Source of the DNA: Lachnospiraceae bacterium | GTDB lineage: Bacteria > Bacillota > Clostridia > Lachnospirales > Lachnospiraceae | NCBI GenBank assembly: GCA_017440375.1 | Contig: JAFSHK010000035.1 | Location: 1-64,000, forward strand | Direction: 5' to 3' | DNA: 64,000 nucleotides | In this document: one piece after another, positions 36,656-44,200 of the stretch | Numbering within the stretch: the stretch's first letter is position 1 | Layout: every line of letters begins with the position of its first letter | Made by a program: the position numbers and the translations under genes | The notes under the pieces: generated by a model | What the model was told of the DNA's origin: nothing | The model's input: only the letters and a program-made list of their open reading frames with translations | Database searches by the model: none

Positions 36656-37639
36656 TTACGGAACAATCTCGATTCCGTTCATATCCTTAATACTGATTTC
36701 GTTATATTTCATCATACAGATATTTTCTTTGTATTCACCAATCGCATTCTCATTGGCTTTGCCTGCCAGATTCGTAAATACTTGTTTTGGCATATTCACG
36801 CCACAGGCATACGCATGCGGGTAACCACCGCCAAATCTCGGATTCACTTCGGAAATATAATAAGTTCCGTTTACGTCAAAAATATCAATATCTATCATGC
36901 CGCGGAAACCGCAACGCTCTACAAAATCCTGTAGCATAATAAACAGCTTCTCATCCTTTACAGATACCGATTTGTCTGTTTCACCTGCACGCATTTTGAT
37001 CTTTTTCTTGATAAAAATGGATGTACACTTGCCGGTTATCATATCGATATAAACATCAGCTCCGTATTCCTGCCCATCCATATATTCCTGTACCATTAAA
37101 TCATCATATAGTGTAAATAGAAGGTCTACTTCCGCTTTGCTGTTCACTTTATTGATGTTAATGCTGGCGCTTCCTTTTACCGGCTTAACAAAAACCGGAT
37201 AGGAAATGTCACCTTTATCAACTGCCTCAAAAAAGGCTTCCTTTTCTACATAGCATTTTCCGGTTGGAATCTCCATTTCCTGTAACATCTGATACATTTT
37301 GTATTTATCAAAACAAGTCTCTACCAAATCATATGGGGAAATAATCGGTGTTGTACCAACCGCCAGAAATTTGTCTTTTTCTTTGGCTAACATACTAAGT
37401 TCCGGATCAATCAGCGAAAAAACACCATCTATCTCTTCTTTCTTACAGATATCCAAAATAGTGTCCAGATATCCCGGTGCTGTAATACGTGGCACTAAAT
37501 AAAATTTATCCGCATCATAAACAGCCGGAGCCAGATTGCTGCAGTCTGTTGCAACAATTTTACCGTTTTCTCCTGCCTCTTTCTTGAAATACTGCACTAC
37601 TTTATCTCTTGTTCCCGCACTTAATATCAAGATATTCAA
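36656..37639 (-). CDS. ATP-grasp ligase, PylC/carbamoyl-phosphate-synthase-like (paralogue 1)
   Basis: The 327-residue protein has a Rossmann-like start, MNILILSAGTRDKVV, an ATP-grasp lysine block YPVFVKPVKGSASI near residue 150, and the metal-binding EVNPRFGGGYPHAYACG near residue 270. It begins with TTG (37637-37639), nine bases after AGGAGG; the same opening in the paralogue at 58348 supports this unusual start. ATP-grasp enzymes join a carboxylate to an amine or thiol through an acyl phosphate. Located between the initiating transferase and a PglA-like GT4, it may modify a sugar carboxylate or activate an amino acid as a sugar substituent. The true substrate is unknown. Confidence 0.8.
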   Translation of the reverse strand: MNILILSAGTRDKVVQYFKKEAGENGKIVATDCSNLAPAVYDADKFYLVPRITAPGYLDTILDICKKEEIDGVFSLIDPELSMLAKEKDKFLAVGTTPIISPYDLVETCFDKYKMYQMLQEMEIPTGKCYVEKEAFFEAVDKGDISYPVFVKPVKGSASININKVNSKAEVDLLFTLYDDLMVQEYMDGQEYGADVYIDMITGKCTSIFIKKKIKMRAGETDKSVSVKDEKLFIMLQDFVERCGFRGMIDIDIFDVNGTYYISEVNPRFGGGYPHAYACGVNMPKQVFTNLAGKANENAIGEYKENICMMKYNEISIKDMNGIEIVP

Positions 37640-37695
37640 AATCGGACTCCTCCTGCTATTTTTCAGCTCTCTTATTTCGTCTGTTTTCTGCTTTT

Positions 37696-38343
37696 CTACT
37701 TTGTCAGCTTCCCTGTTTCGTCCAGACGTTTCTGTCGTATCTGAGCAAAATTGCCCTCTACGGCATTGGTATCTTCCGCCACTTCATCCTGATGTCCAAG
37801 AACGGTCTGTACCGTCATCCAAAGCACCTTTATATCCATAGCAAAAGAAAGATTCTCTACATATTCTACATCTTTTTCCATTCGTTTATCCCAATCGATA
37901 AAGTTACGACCGCTCACCTGTGCCAGTCCCGTTAATCCCGGTCTTACACTATGACGCAGTTTCTCACGCTCGGAATAATAGGGCAGATACGAAACCAAAA
38001 GCGGTCTTGGACCGATAATACTCATATCGCCTTTCAAAATATTAAGTAATTCCGGTAATTCATCCAGACTGGTTGCCCGAAGAAATTTACCGAACTTGGT
38101 CAGTCTTACATTATCCGGAAGCAGATTTCCGTTCTCATCTCTTTCATCTGTCATCGTACGGAATTTACAAAGTGTAAAAATCTTCTCATTTCTGCCCGGT
38201 CTCTCCTGTTTAAAGAAAATCGGACTGCCTAACTTCGTCCGCACCAAAATACACAAAACCAGAAGCACCGGACTAAGCACAATAATCGCACATAAGGAAA
38301 GAAGAAAATCCAATATTCTTTTTATAAATCTCGCGTATATCAT
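37696..38343 (-). CDS. PglC/WcaJ-type initiating phosphoglycosyl transferase
   Basis: The 215-residue protein is a small monotopic phosphoglycosyl transferase. It has an N-terminal re-entrant hydrophobic helix (about residues 10-33), the basic KFRTM motif, the catalytic Asp-Glu in TSLDELPELLN, IIGPRPLL and RPGLTGLAQVSGRN. These enzymes transfer a sugar phosphate from a UDP-sugar to undecaprenyl phosphate, starting the repeat unit. Next to PglF- and PglE-like genes, the likely donor is a UDP-4-amino (or N-acylated) 2,4,6-trideoxy sugar, as in Campylobacter. AAAGGAGAAATTT precedes the ATG. Repeat copy 3 separates it from the PglE-like gene. The exact sugar is inference. Confidence 0.9.
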   Translation of the reverse strand: MIYARFIKRILDFLLSLCAIIVLSPVLLVLCILVRTKLGSPIFFKQERPGRNEKIFTLCKFRTMTDERDENGNLLPDNVRLTKFGKFLRATSLDELPELLNILKGDMSIIGPRPLLVSYLPYYSEREKLRHSVRPGLTGLAQVSGRNFIDWDKRMEKDVEYVENLSFAMDIKVLWMTVQTVLGHQDEVAEDTNAVEGNFAQIRQKRLDETGKLTK

Positions 38344-38360
38344 AAATTTCTCCTTTCATA

Positions 38361-38595
38361 AATACAAACTACTAGGCGATTGCGAAACTCAAAAAATTGT
38401 TTAGATTAAATTGTGCATGATTAACAAGTACCATAAGCAGGTACTGTGAGTCCGTTGGTACTTAGACGCTGTACTTTAGCGTCTTATGTACCACTACGGA
38501 ACGAGCGTAGCGCAAGCGTGCCTGCGATGGTTTGTTAATTATGTGCAATTTCTACAAAGTAAATAGGAGTTTCGCAATCACCTAATACAAACTAC
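38361..38595. repeat. 12-bp direct repeats flanking repeat copy 3
   Basis: AATACAAACTAC occurs at 38361-38372 and again at 38584-38595, immediately bracketing the element with one extra T on the left. This looks like a target-site duplication or the product of a recombination event. The other two copies show no such exact pair. Confidence 0.65.
38374..38583. repeat. ~210 bp structured repeat element, copy 3 (intact ends)
   Basis: The best preserved copy, with both terminal repeats: AGGCGATTGCGAAACTC at the left and its near complement ending ATCACCT at the right. The second inverted pair (GATTAACAA and TTGTTAAT) and three core hairpins with seven-base loops (AGTACC/GGTACT, GACGCT/AGCGTC within TGGTAC/GTACCA, CTACG/CGTAG) are intact. 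It fills the 248-base gap between the aminotransferase stop (38592) and the initiating transferase start (38343). Confidence 0.9.
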
Positions 38596-39725
38596 CTTCC
38601 GAAGCACTTCCTTACAATTCCAATAATCAATTCCATATCTTCTTGTGTATTTTTGATATCACTCGGCAGGCATAAACCTCTTGCAAAAATATCACTGCCC
38701 ACGCTACTGCCATCCTCATTGTGAGGAATAAAGTCGTATCCTTCAAATACCGGCTGCTCATGCATCGGTTTCCAAATAGGTCTGGATTCGATATTTTCCG
38801 CTTCCAATGCATCCATTATCTCATCCGGTGTTACACTACAGCCTTTTGCAATCGTCATACAGGACAACCAGTTATTCGAGTCACCATCCGGATTCATCGG
38901 GTTCATTTCAATTTCCGGAATGTCTGCAAACGCCTCTTTATACTGCTTATAAATCGCCTGTTTCTTTTCCTTGTGTTCCTCTAAAAACATCAATTGTCCA
39001 CGACCGATTCCTGCTGTAATGTTACTCATTCTATAATTATAACCAATGTGGGAATGGAGATAGTATCTTGCCGGATCTCTTGCCTGTGTTGCTAAGAAGG
39101 TAGCCTTCTTAATCGCAGCTTCATCCTCGGACACTAACATACCACCACCGGAAGTCGTTATAATCTTATTTCCATTAAAAGAATAAATTCCAAACTTACC
39201 AAAAGTTCCTGTCTGTTTCCCCTTATAGGTACTGCTCAAAGATTCCGCAGCATCTTCTATAAAAGGAACATTATGTTTCTCACAGATTGCCATAATCTCA
39301 TCAATTTTTGCCGGGGTACCATATAAATAAACACAAATTACTGCTTTGGGATTCGGATATTTTTCAAATGCTTTCTCCAAAGCCTGCGGAGACATATTCC
39401 ATGTGTCCGGTTCAGAATCGATAAAGACCGGAGTTGCTTTCTCGTAAGCAATCGGATTGCAGGTTGCGGAAAAAGTTAAATCGGATACAAAAACTACATC
39501 GTCTTCTCCGATGCCAAGCAATTTCACTGCTAAATGAATTGCTGCAGTACCGGCACTCAAAGCCGCTGCATGTCCGGCGCCTGTATAAGCAGCCATTTCC
39601 TTTTCAAAAGAATTTACATTCGGTCCAAGAGGGGCTACCCAGTTTGTATCAAATGCTTCTTTGATAAATTCCTGTTCCTTGCCATGCATGGTAGGACATG
39701 ATAAATAAATTCTTTTTTTCTCCAT
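38592..39725 (-). CDS. PglE-like UDP-4-keto-sugar aminotransferase (DegT/DnrJ/EryC1/StrS)
   Basis: The 377-residue fold-type I PLP enzyme has LSAGTAAIHLAVKLL near residue 60, FIEDAAESL near residue 165, and the PLP lysine in YSFNGNKIITTSGGG near residue 190. The opening IYLSCPTMHGKEQEF resembles the PglE/LegC group that aminates C4 of UDP-2-acetamido-2,6-dideoxy-hexos-4-ulose. ATG 39725 follows GAGGAGG by five bases. It lies 42 bases after the PglF-like dehydratase gene, so the pair can produce a UDP-4-amino-4,6-dideoxy-HexNAc. No PglD-like acetyltransferase is present in the window, so the amine may be formylated or left free. Confidence 0.87.
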   Translation of the reverse strand: MEKKRIYLSCPTMHGKEQEFIKEAFDTNWVAPLGPNVNSFEKEMAAYTGAGHAAALSAGTAAIHLAVKLLGIGEDDVVFVSDLTFSATCNPIAYEKATPVFIDSEPDTWNMSPQALEKAFEKYPNPKAVICVYLYGTPAKIDEIMAICEKHNVPFIEDAAESLSSTYKGKQTGTFGKFGIYSFNGNKIITTSGGGMLVSEDEAAIKKATFLATQARDPARYYLHSHIGYNYRMSNITAGIGRGQLMFLEEHKEKKQAIYKQYKEAFADIPEIEMNPMNPDGDSNNWLSCMTIAKGCSVTPDEIMDALEAENIESRPIWKPMHEQPVFEGYDFIPHNEDGSSVGSDIFARGLCLPSDIKNTQEDMELIIGIVRKCFGR

Positions 39726-39767
39726 AATATCCTCCTCGCCGTAATATCGCGGCATATCGTGCTTCTA

Positions 39768-41639
39768 TCATTTCTTATAATGATAGGTAGGTACAATTTT
39801 CTGAATCAAAGGTCTGATATCAGAGCTTTCAATCTGACTCTCATCCTTTAACTCTTTTAACTGAGCAAAAAATTCCTGCTCATCTAATTCAATCGGCTTA
39901 CCGATGTGAATCATCTTATTGGCAGTATCTTTCATGCCTTCTTCGTCCATCAATAACTCTTCGTATAATTTCTCACCCGGACGAAGCCCCGTAAATTCTA
40001 TCTTAATATCCTCGCCTACCCGATAACCGGACAAACGAATTAAATTTTCTGCCAAAGTCAGAATCTTAACAGGCTCACCCATATCCAAAACGAAAATTTC
40101 TCCGCCCTTTGCGTAAGCACCTGCCTGCAATACCAATGACACTGCTTCGGGAATGGTCATGAAATAACGGATGATGTCAGGATGCGTTACCGTAACCGGT
40201 CCACCTTCCGCAATCTGTTTACGGAACAGAGGAATAACACTTCCGTTACTGCCAAGCACATTACCAAAACGCACTGCTACAAATTCGGTATCATAATGTT
40301 TATTAAATGTCTGAATAATCATTTCACAGATACGCTTGCTGGCTCCCATAATATTGGTCGGATTAACCGCTTTATCCGTTGAAATCATAACAAATCGCTG
40401 CACACCGCTCATTGCTGCTGCCTGCGCTGTTTTGAACGTTCCGAATACATTATTTTTAATCGCTTCTGTCGGACTGTCTTCCATAAGCGGTACATGCTTA
40501 TGCGCTGCCGCATGGTAAACGATATCCGGTTTATAAGTCGCACATATCCAGTTCATACGGTTCGTATTTCTAACAGAAGCAATGAGTACTACCAAATCCA
40601 ACTCAGGATATTTATTTTTCAATTCCTGCTGTACATCATATACGCTGTTTTCATAAATATCAATTACCACAAGTCTCTTCGGTTTGTGCTGTGCAACCTG
40701 TCTGCAAAGCTCGCTTCCGATAGAACCGCCACCACCGGTAACTAATACCGTCTTACCCTGCACATAGCCGAGAATAGAATTCATATCAACCGTAATCGGA
40801 TCTCTTCCAAGCAAATCTTCTACTTCAACATCACGAAGCTTGCTGACACTAACTTCACCGTTTACCAACTGATACATACCCGGCAAAGAGCGAATCTTAC
40901 AGTTTGTATCCTTACAAATTTCCAGGATTCCTTTGATATCGGCTCTGGATGCAGAGGGCATTGCCACAATGACTTCGTCCACACTGTACACATCGGCACA
41001 CTCAACAATCTTGTCCCGTCCACCGACTACTTTAATGCCCTGAATATATCTTCCCCATTTTCCCTTGTCATCATCGATAATACATTTGATAACCATAGTA
41101 GAAAAGTTGCTGTTTACAATTTCTTTGATAATTGCATTTGCCGCTTCTCCGGCACCGATTACCATAACCGAAATCTGATTTTTCTTGTTCTGCTGTTTAT
41201 GCTTCAGTCCACGGAAAAAGCGGTAAGAAAACCTGCTTGCAAAAATACAACTAATAAGCAAAAACATATAAAAGAAATAATAACTCTTTGGTACGGCTTG
41301 TTCTTTCAATCTGAAAAATTGAAGACCTACTCCGTTCACTGCCGCAGAAATAACACAAGATACAATTATATTCTGCAATTCTGTCTCTCCCGCATATGCC
41401 CACAAGCTGCTGTACAAATGAAAAACATAGAATATCAACAGCGTAAGAAGAATATTAATCGGCAAAAACAGTTCAATCGGGCGAAGGAAATGTTTGGGTA
41501 TCGAATCCACATCAAATTCATAACGAATGATAATCGCCAGATAGCTTGCCAGAATCACACTGATAATATCATAGATAATTAAACAGGTTCTTCGATAGAA
41601 CAATTTTACATTAAAGGGTTTTCTTTTCTTCTTTTCCAT
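39768..41639 (-). CDS. PglF/WbpM/CapD-like UDP-HexNAc 4,6-dehydratase
   Basis: The 623-residue protein has four or five N-terminal membrane helices (about residues 10-125), a first Rossmann region (VMVIGAGEAANAI near 160), and a catalytic SDR domain with VLVTGGGGSIGSELC near residue 297. ISTDKAVNPTNIMGASKR is the signature in which Met replaces the usual Tyr of SDR enzymes. LRPGEKLYEELL ends the domain. PglF and WbpM convert UDP-GlcNAc to the 4-keto-6-deoxy sugar. It precedes the PglE-like aminotransferase in the same unit. AAGGAACGAATTAA precedes the ATG. The call is secure at family level; retention or inversion at C5 cannot be read. Confidence 0.92.
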   Translation of the reverse strand: MEKKKRKPFNVKLFYRRTCLIIYDIISVILASYLAIIIRYEFDVDSIPKHFLRPIELFLPINILLTLLIFYVFHLYSSLWAYAGETELQNIIVSCVISAAVNGVGLQFFRLKEQAVPKSYYFFYMFLLISCIFASRFSYRFFRGLKHKQQNKKNQISVMVIGAGEAANAIIKEIVNSNFSTMVIKCIIDDDKGKWGRYIQGIKVVGGRDKIVECADVYSVDEVIVAMPSASRADIKGILEICKDTNCKIRSLPGMYQLVNGEVSVSKLRDVEVEDLLGRDPITVDMNSILGYVQGKTVLVTGGGGSIGSELCRQVAQHKPKRLVVIDIYENSVYDVQQELKNKYPELDLVVLIASVRNTNRMNWICATYKPDIVYHAAAHKHVPLMEDSPTEAIKNNVFGTFKTAQAAAMSGVQRFVMISTDKAVNPTNIMGASKRICEMIIQTFNKHYDTEFVAVRFGNVLGSNGSVIPLFRKQIAEGGPVTVTHPDIIRYFMTIPEAVSLVLQAGAYAKGGEIFVLDMGEPVKILTLAENLIRLSGYRVGEDIKIEFTGLRPGEKLYEELLMDEEGMKDTANKMIHIGKPIELDEQEFFAQLKELKDESQIESSDIRPLIQKIVPTYHYKK

Positions 41640-41652
41640 TTAATTCGTTCCT

Positions 41653-44124
41653 TTAAGCACCCTTTTTCATATCAAACAAAAGCGGTGCCAGTGTTAATAG
41701 TAAACAATATGCTATCGGATTGCATGGATGGAAAATCCATTCTGTCAATCCGGCAACTGCAAATAACAGTAAAATAGCAAATGGTAATGCCGCACAGGCT
41801 CTGTCTTCCTTTTTCCGGAAGAAATAAATCATTCCCTGTGCAAGTGTTCCGATTCCCATCAGAACAAATATAATTCCCACATAAATACCGTGATCATATG
41901 CTACCTGCAAATAAATATTATGTGCATGTACAATCAGTGAACCATCCGGCAAAGTAATATACATATCATCGTGACCTTCGTTGTTCAGATAATTATAGTA
42001 AAGTTCAAATATTTCAAAACGACCGTTTGCATAAGACTGCGCATCACTTTGCTCTTCCTGTGATTCTTCTGTGGAAATTCCATCCACGCCTGCATCTGTC
42101 GAAACAAGCAACATGCCATCACCCAGAATGTCTATGCTATCATTTTTTACAATACTGTGTGCTTCGATACATTTCTCTTCCGGCATACCAAGTACCTTCA
42201 TCTGGAATACCTGAATCATTCTCTGAATATTGATATAGTAACGGGAGTCTGTCACTCTGCCACGCATCAATTCATCCGGCAACTCCTCAATTTCATGAAG
42301 TTCCGGCTCAGCTACAAGAGATGGTATGATACGCTGTGCCGTAAAGGTAACCGGAAAACATAATACAACTGCAAGAATGAGCATTGCGATCACCTTTCCC
42401 ATGGCCTTGAACTTCCCACGCATCGTTAGGCAAACTACCGGAATCACAATCACCGCCATCGCCATTACCGCCAGATAACCGGTTCTGGACAATGTAAATA
42501 TCAGATATATGGTCGCAAAGCCAAACACAAGCAGTTCCTTCCACGCACCGGATAACTTCTGATTTTTACGATAAGTATCCAAAACTTTAACCAGTGCCGC
42601 GCCTACAACAAGTGCCAGATAAACCGCTGTCATCGTTACGGTATGGAAGGTAAACGGATAACGATAGTAGATATAATACATATATGGTCTGTGACCCAGA
42701 CAATAAATCATACTAAGCAAAAAGTGTACCAAGATACCATTACAAATATTGTTAAGCAATCTTTCTTTTTTATCCCACGCCGCCATGCGTAAATAATACA
42801 GTCCGAAAGCACAAGCCATATAAATCGGCCAACCTCTTGTATTACGCTGTACAATTAACGCAGTGAAAAAAGCAATTACCAACAAACCGTATGCCGGTGA
42901 AATTCTTCTGATTTTTCCATGCACCAGAAACCATATCGTATTGATAAGAATAATACCGGTAATAAAGGCTACCCATACAGTTAACTTCACCACCTCAATG
43001 TCTTCCGGTTTCTCCAATCCGATAATGTTGTTCTGGTAATAGTTATAACAAGCCACCGCTGCTATCGGAAGATAAATCAGATTTACCAGATTAAAAATTT
43101 CTTTTCTCTTATAAGTTACAATAATTGCAAGTCCGAAATAAATCAGCATTTCGCGATATGCCAGTGTATGATGAATTTCATACAAACCATTCATGTAATT
43201 ACAGCATGCCTGAATAGCTCCTGCAAACAGAAGTGCCTGTAACCAATCCGTCCATCTATCTTTCACTACCGCAAAACCTAAATCATGACGTTTGCCATCT
43301 CTCGTGTGATTAATGCCATAAAGAGCCAGTAATACTGCAAGCACAATGGCTACTTCATAGAAAATAAGGGACGGTACATTCTCTGTATAAAGCTTTAATG
43401 GCCAAACCGTAACCATTGCTACGGCTCCCACTACAACAACGAGCGGACTCAATACCGTACGGAAGGTCTTCTCAACGGTAAGTAACGTGTTCTGCTCCGG
43501 TTTCTTCGCATAATATTTACCCGTCAGGAACGTAACCAGTAATCCAAACAGCACTAATAGGGCATCAACAAAAAATGTTTTGCCCTTTCTAAGCGGAACT
43601 GTGTAATCATACTCTGCCATCACACAATGCTCATTGTCTTCAATACTTCCGTAGTACACAGTGCTGATATAAATATTTTCTGCTGCGGCAGTTTCTTCAT
43701 ATGCCACATAGAAATTCGTGGTAATACCCTGTATCAGGAAATAATAATCCCTACCGACTTCCACTGTCTGGTTAAGGGGTACTGTACAATATCCCGGCAT
43801 TTCTTCCATATTGTCTGTGGAGACTACCTGCTGCACCAGAATATTCATTTCTGAATCATATAATACAAAGTTAAACTCTTCACCCGCAGACTCATTCAGC
43901 AGATAAACCTTGATACTTTCCAATTTATCATACTGCGCAATAAATCGCTGCTTTACCACATAATCTGTGGTAATCGCCTGAGATTCCATTGCAATTTGTC
44001 CGTTACCACGAGACACTACTGTTTCATTTATAAGTCGAAGAGGCCAAAGCGAAATAACGATGCAGAAAATCGCAACCCATACACTACCACAAATCGCCTG
44101 CCGTCTGGTAATTATTTTATCCAT
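41653..44124 (-). CDS. Wzy_C/O-antigen ligase-type membrane protein with an extracytoplasmic N-terminal domain
   Basis: The 823-residue protein has a first membrane helix (about residues 14-33), a roughly 145-residue outside domain with beta-rich character, then a dozen membrane helices. In the second half, TLSRTGYLAVMAM and, after a long external loop, VHAHNIYLQVAYDHGI match the Wzy_C pattern in which Arg and the paired His residues act on undecaprenyl-linked glycans. It probably polymerises or ligates the repeat unit, or transfers it to protein or teichoic acid. It has its own promoter at 44172-44200. The added N-terminal domain is unusual and may bind an acceptor. Its division of labour with the Wzy-like protein at 392 is unknown. 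Confidence 0.77.
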   Translation of the reverse strand: MDKIITRRQAICGSVWVAIFCIVISLWPLRLINETVVSRGNGQIAMESQAITTDYVVKQRFIAQYDKLESIKVYLLNESAGEEFNFVLYDSEMNILVQQVVSTDNMEEMPGYCTVPLNQTVEVGRDYYFLIQGITTNFYVAYEETAAAENIYISTVYYGSIEDNEHCVMAEYDYTVPLRKGKTFFVDALLVLFGLLVTFLTGKYYAKKPEQNTLLTVEKTFRTVLSPLVVVVGAVAMVTVWPLKLYTENVPSLIFYEVAIVLAVLLALYGINHTRDGKRHDLGFAVVKDRWTDWLQALLFAGAIQACCNYMNGLYEIHHTLAYREMLIYFGLAIIVTYKRKEIFNLVNLIYLPIAAVACYNYYQNNIIGLEKPEDIEVVKLTVWVAFITGIILINTIWFLVHGKIRRISPAYGLLVIAFFTALIVQRNTRGWPIYMACAFGLYYLRMAAWDKKERLLNNICNGILVHFLLSMIYCLGHRPYMYYIYYRYPFTFHTVTMTAVYLALVVGAALVKVLDTYRKNQKLSGAWKELLVFGFATIYLIFTLSRTGYLAVMAMAVIVIPVVCLTMRGKFKAMGKVIAMLILAVVLCFPVTFTAQRIIPSLVAEPELHEIEELPDELMRGRVTDSRYYINIQRMIQVFQMKVLGMPEEKCIEAHSIVKNDSIDILGDGMLLVSTDAGVDGISTEESQEEQSDAQSYANGRFEIFELYYNYLNNEGHDDMYITLPDGSLIVHAHNIYLQVAYDHGIYVGIIFVLMGIGTLAQGMIYFFRKKEDRACAALPFAILLLFAVAGLTEWIFHPCNPIAYCLLLTLAPLLFDMKKGA

Positions 44125-44171
44125 TTCTCAATCCATTCCAACATGATTCTACAAAAATTATTTTACAGTCT

Positions 44172-44200
44172 AGTATATCACGAATACATTTATTTTACAA
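44172..44200 (-). promoter_or_regulatory. Sigma-A-type promoter for the Wzy_C gene and PglF/PglE unit
   Basis: Minus-strand TTGTAA and TATACT are separated by 17 bases, with the -35 box overlapping the end of the DUF6020 gene. Transcription would start near 44165, about 40 bases before the ATG at 44124. Confidence 0.6.

Noticed and set aside
37012..37056. Reading the ATP-grasp genes as biotin carboxylase or true carbamoyl-phosphate synthase
   Set aside because: Length of about 325 residues, the MNILILS start and glycan context do not fit those multi-domain enzymes.
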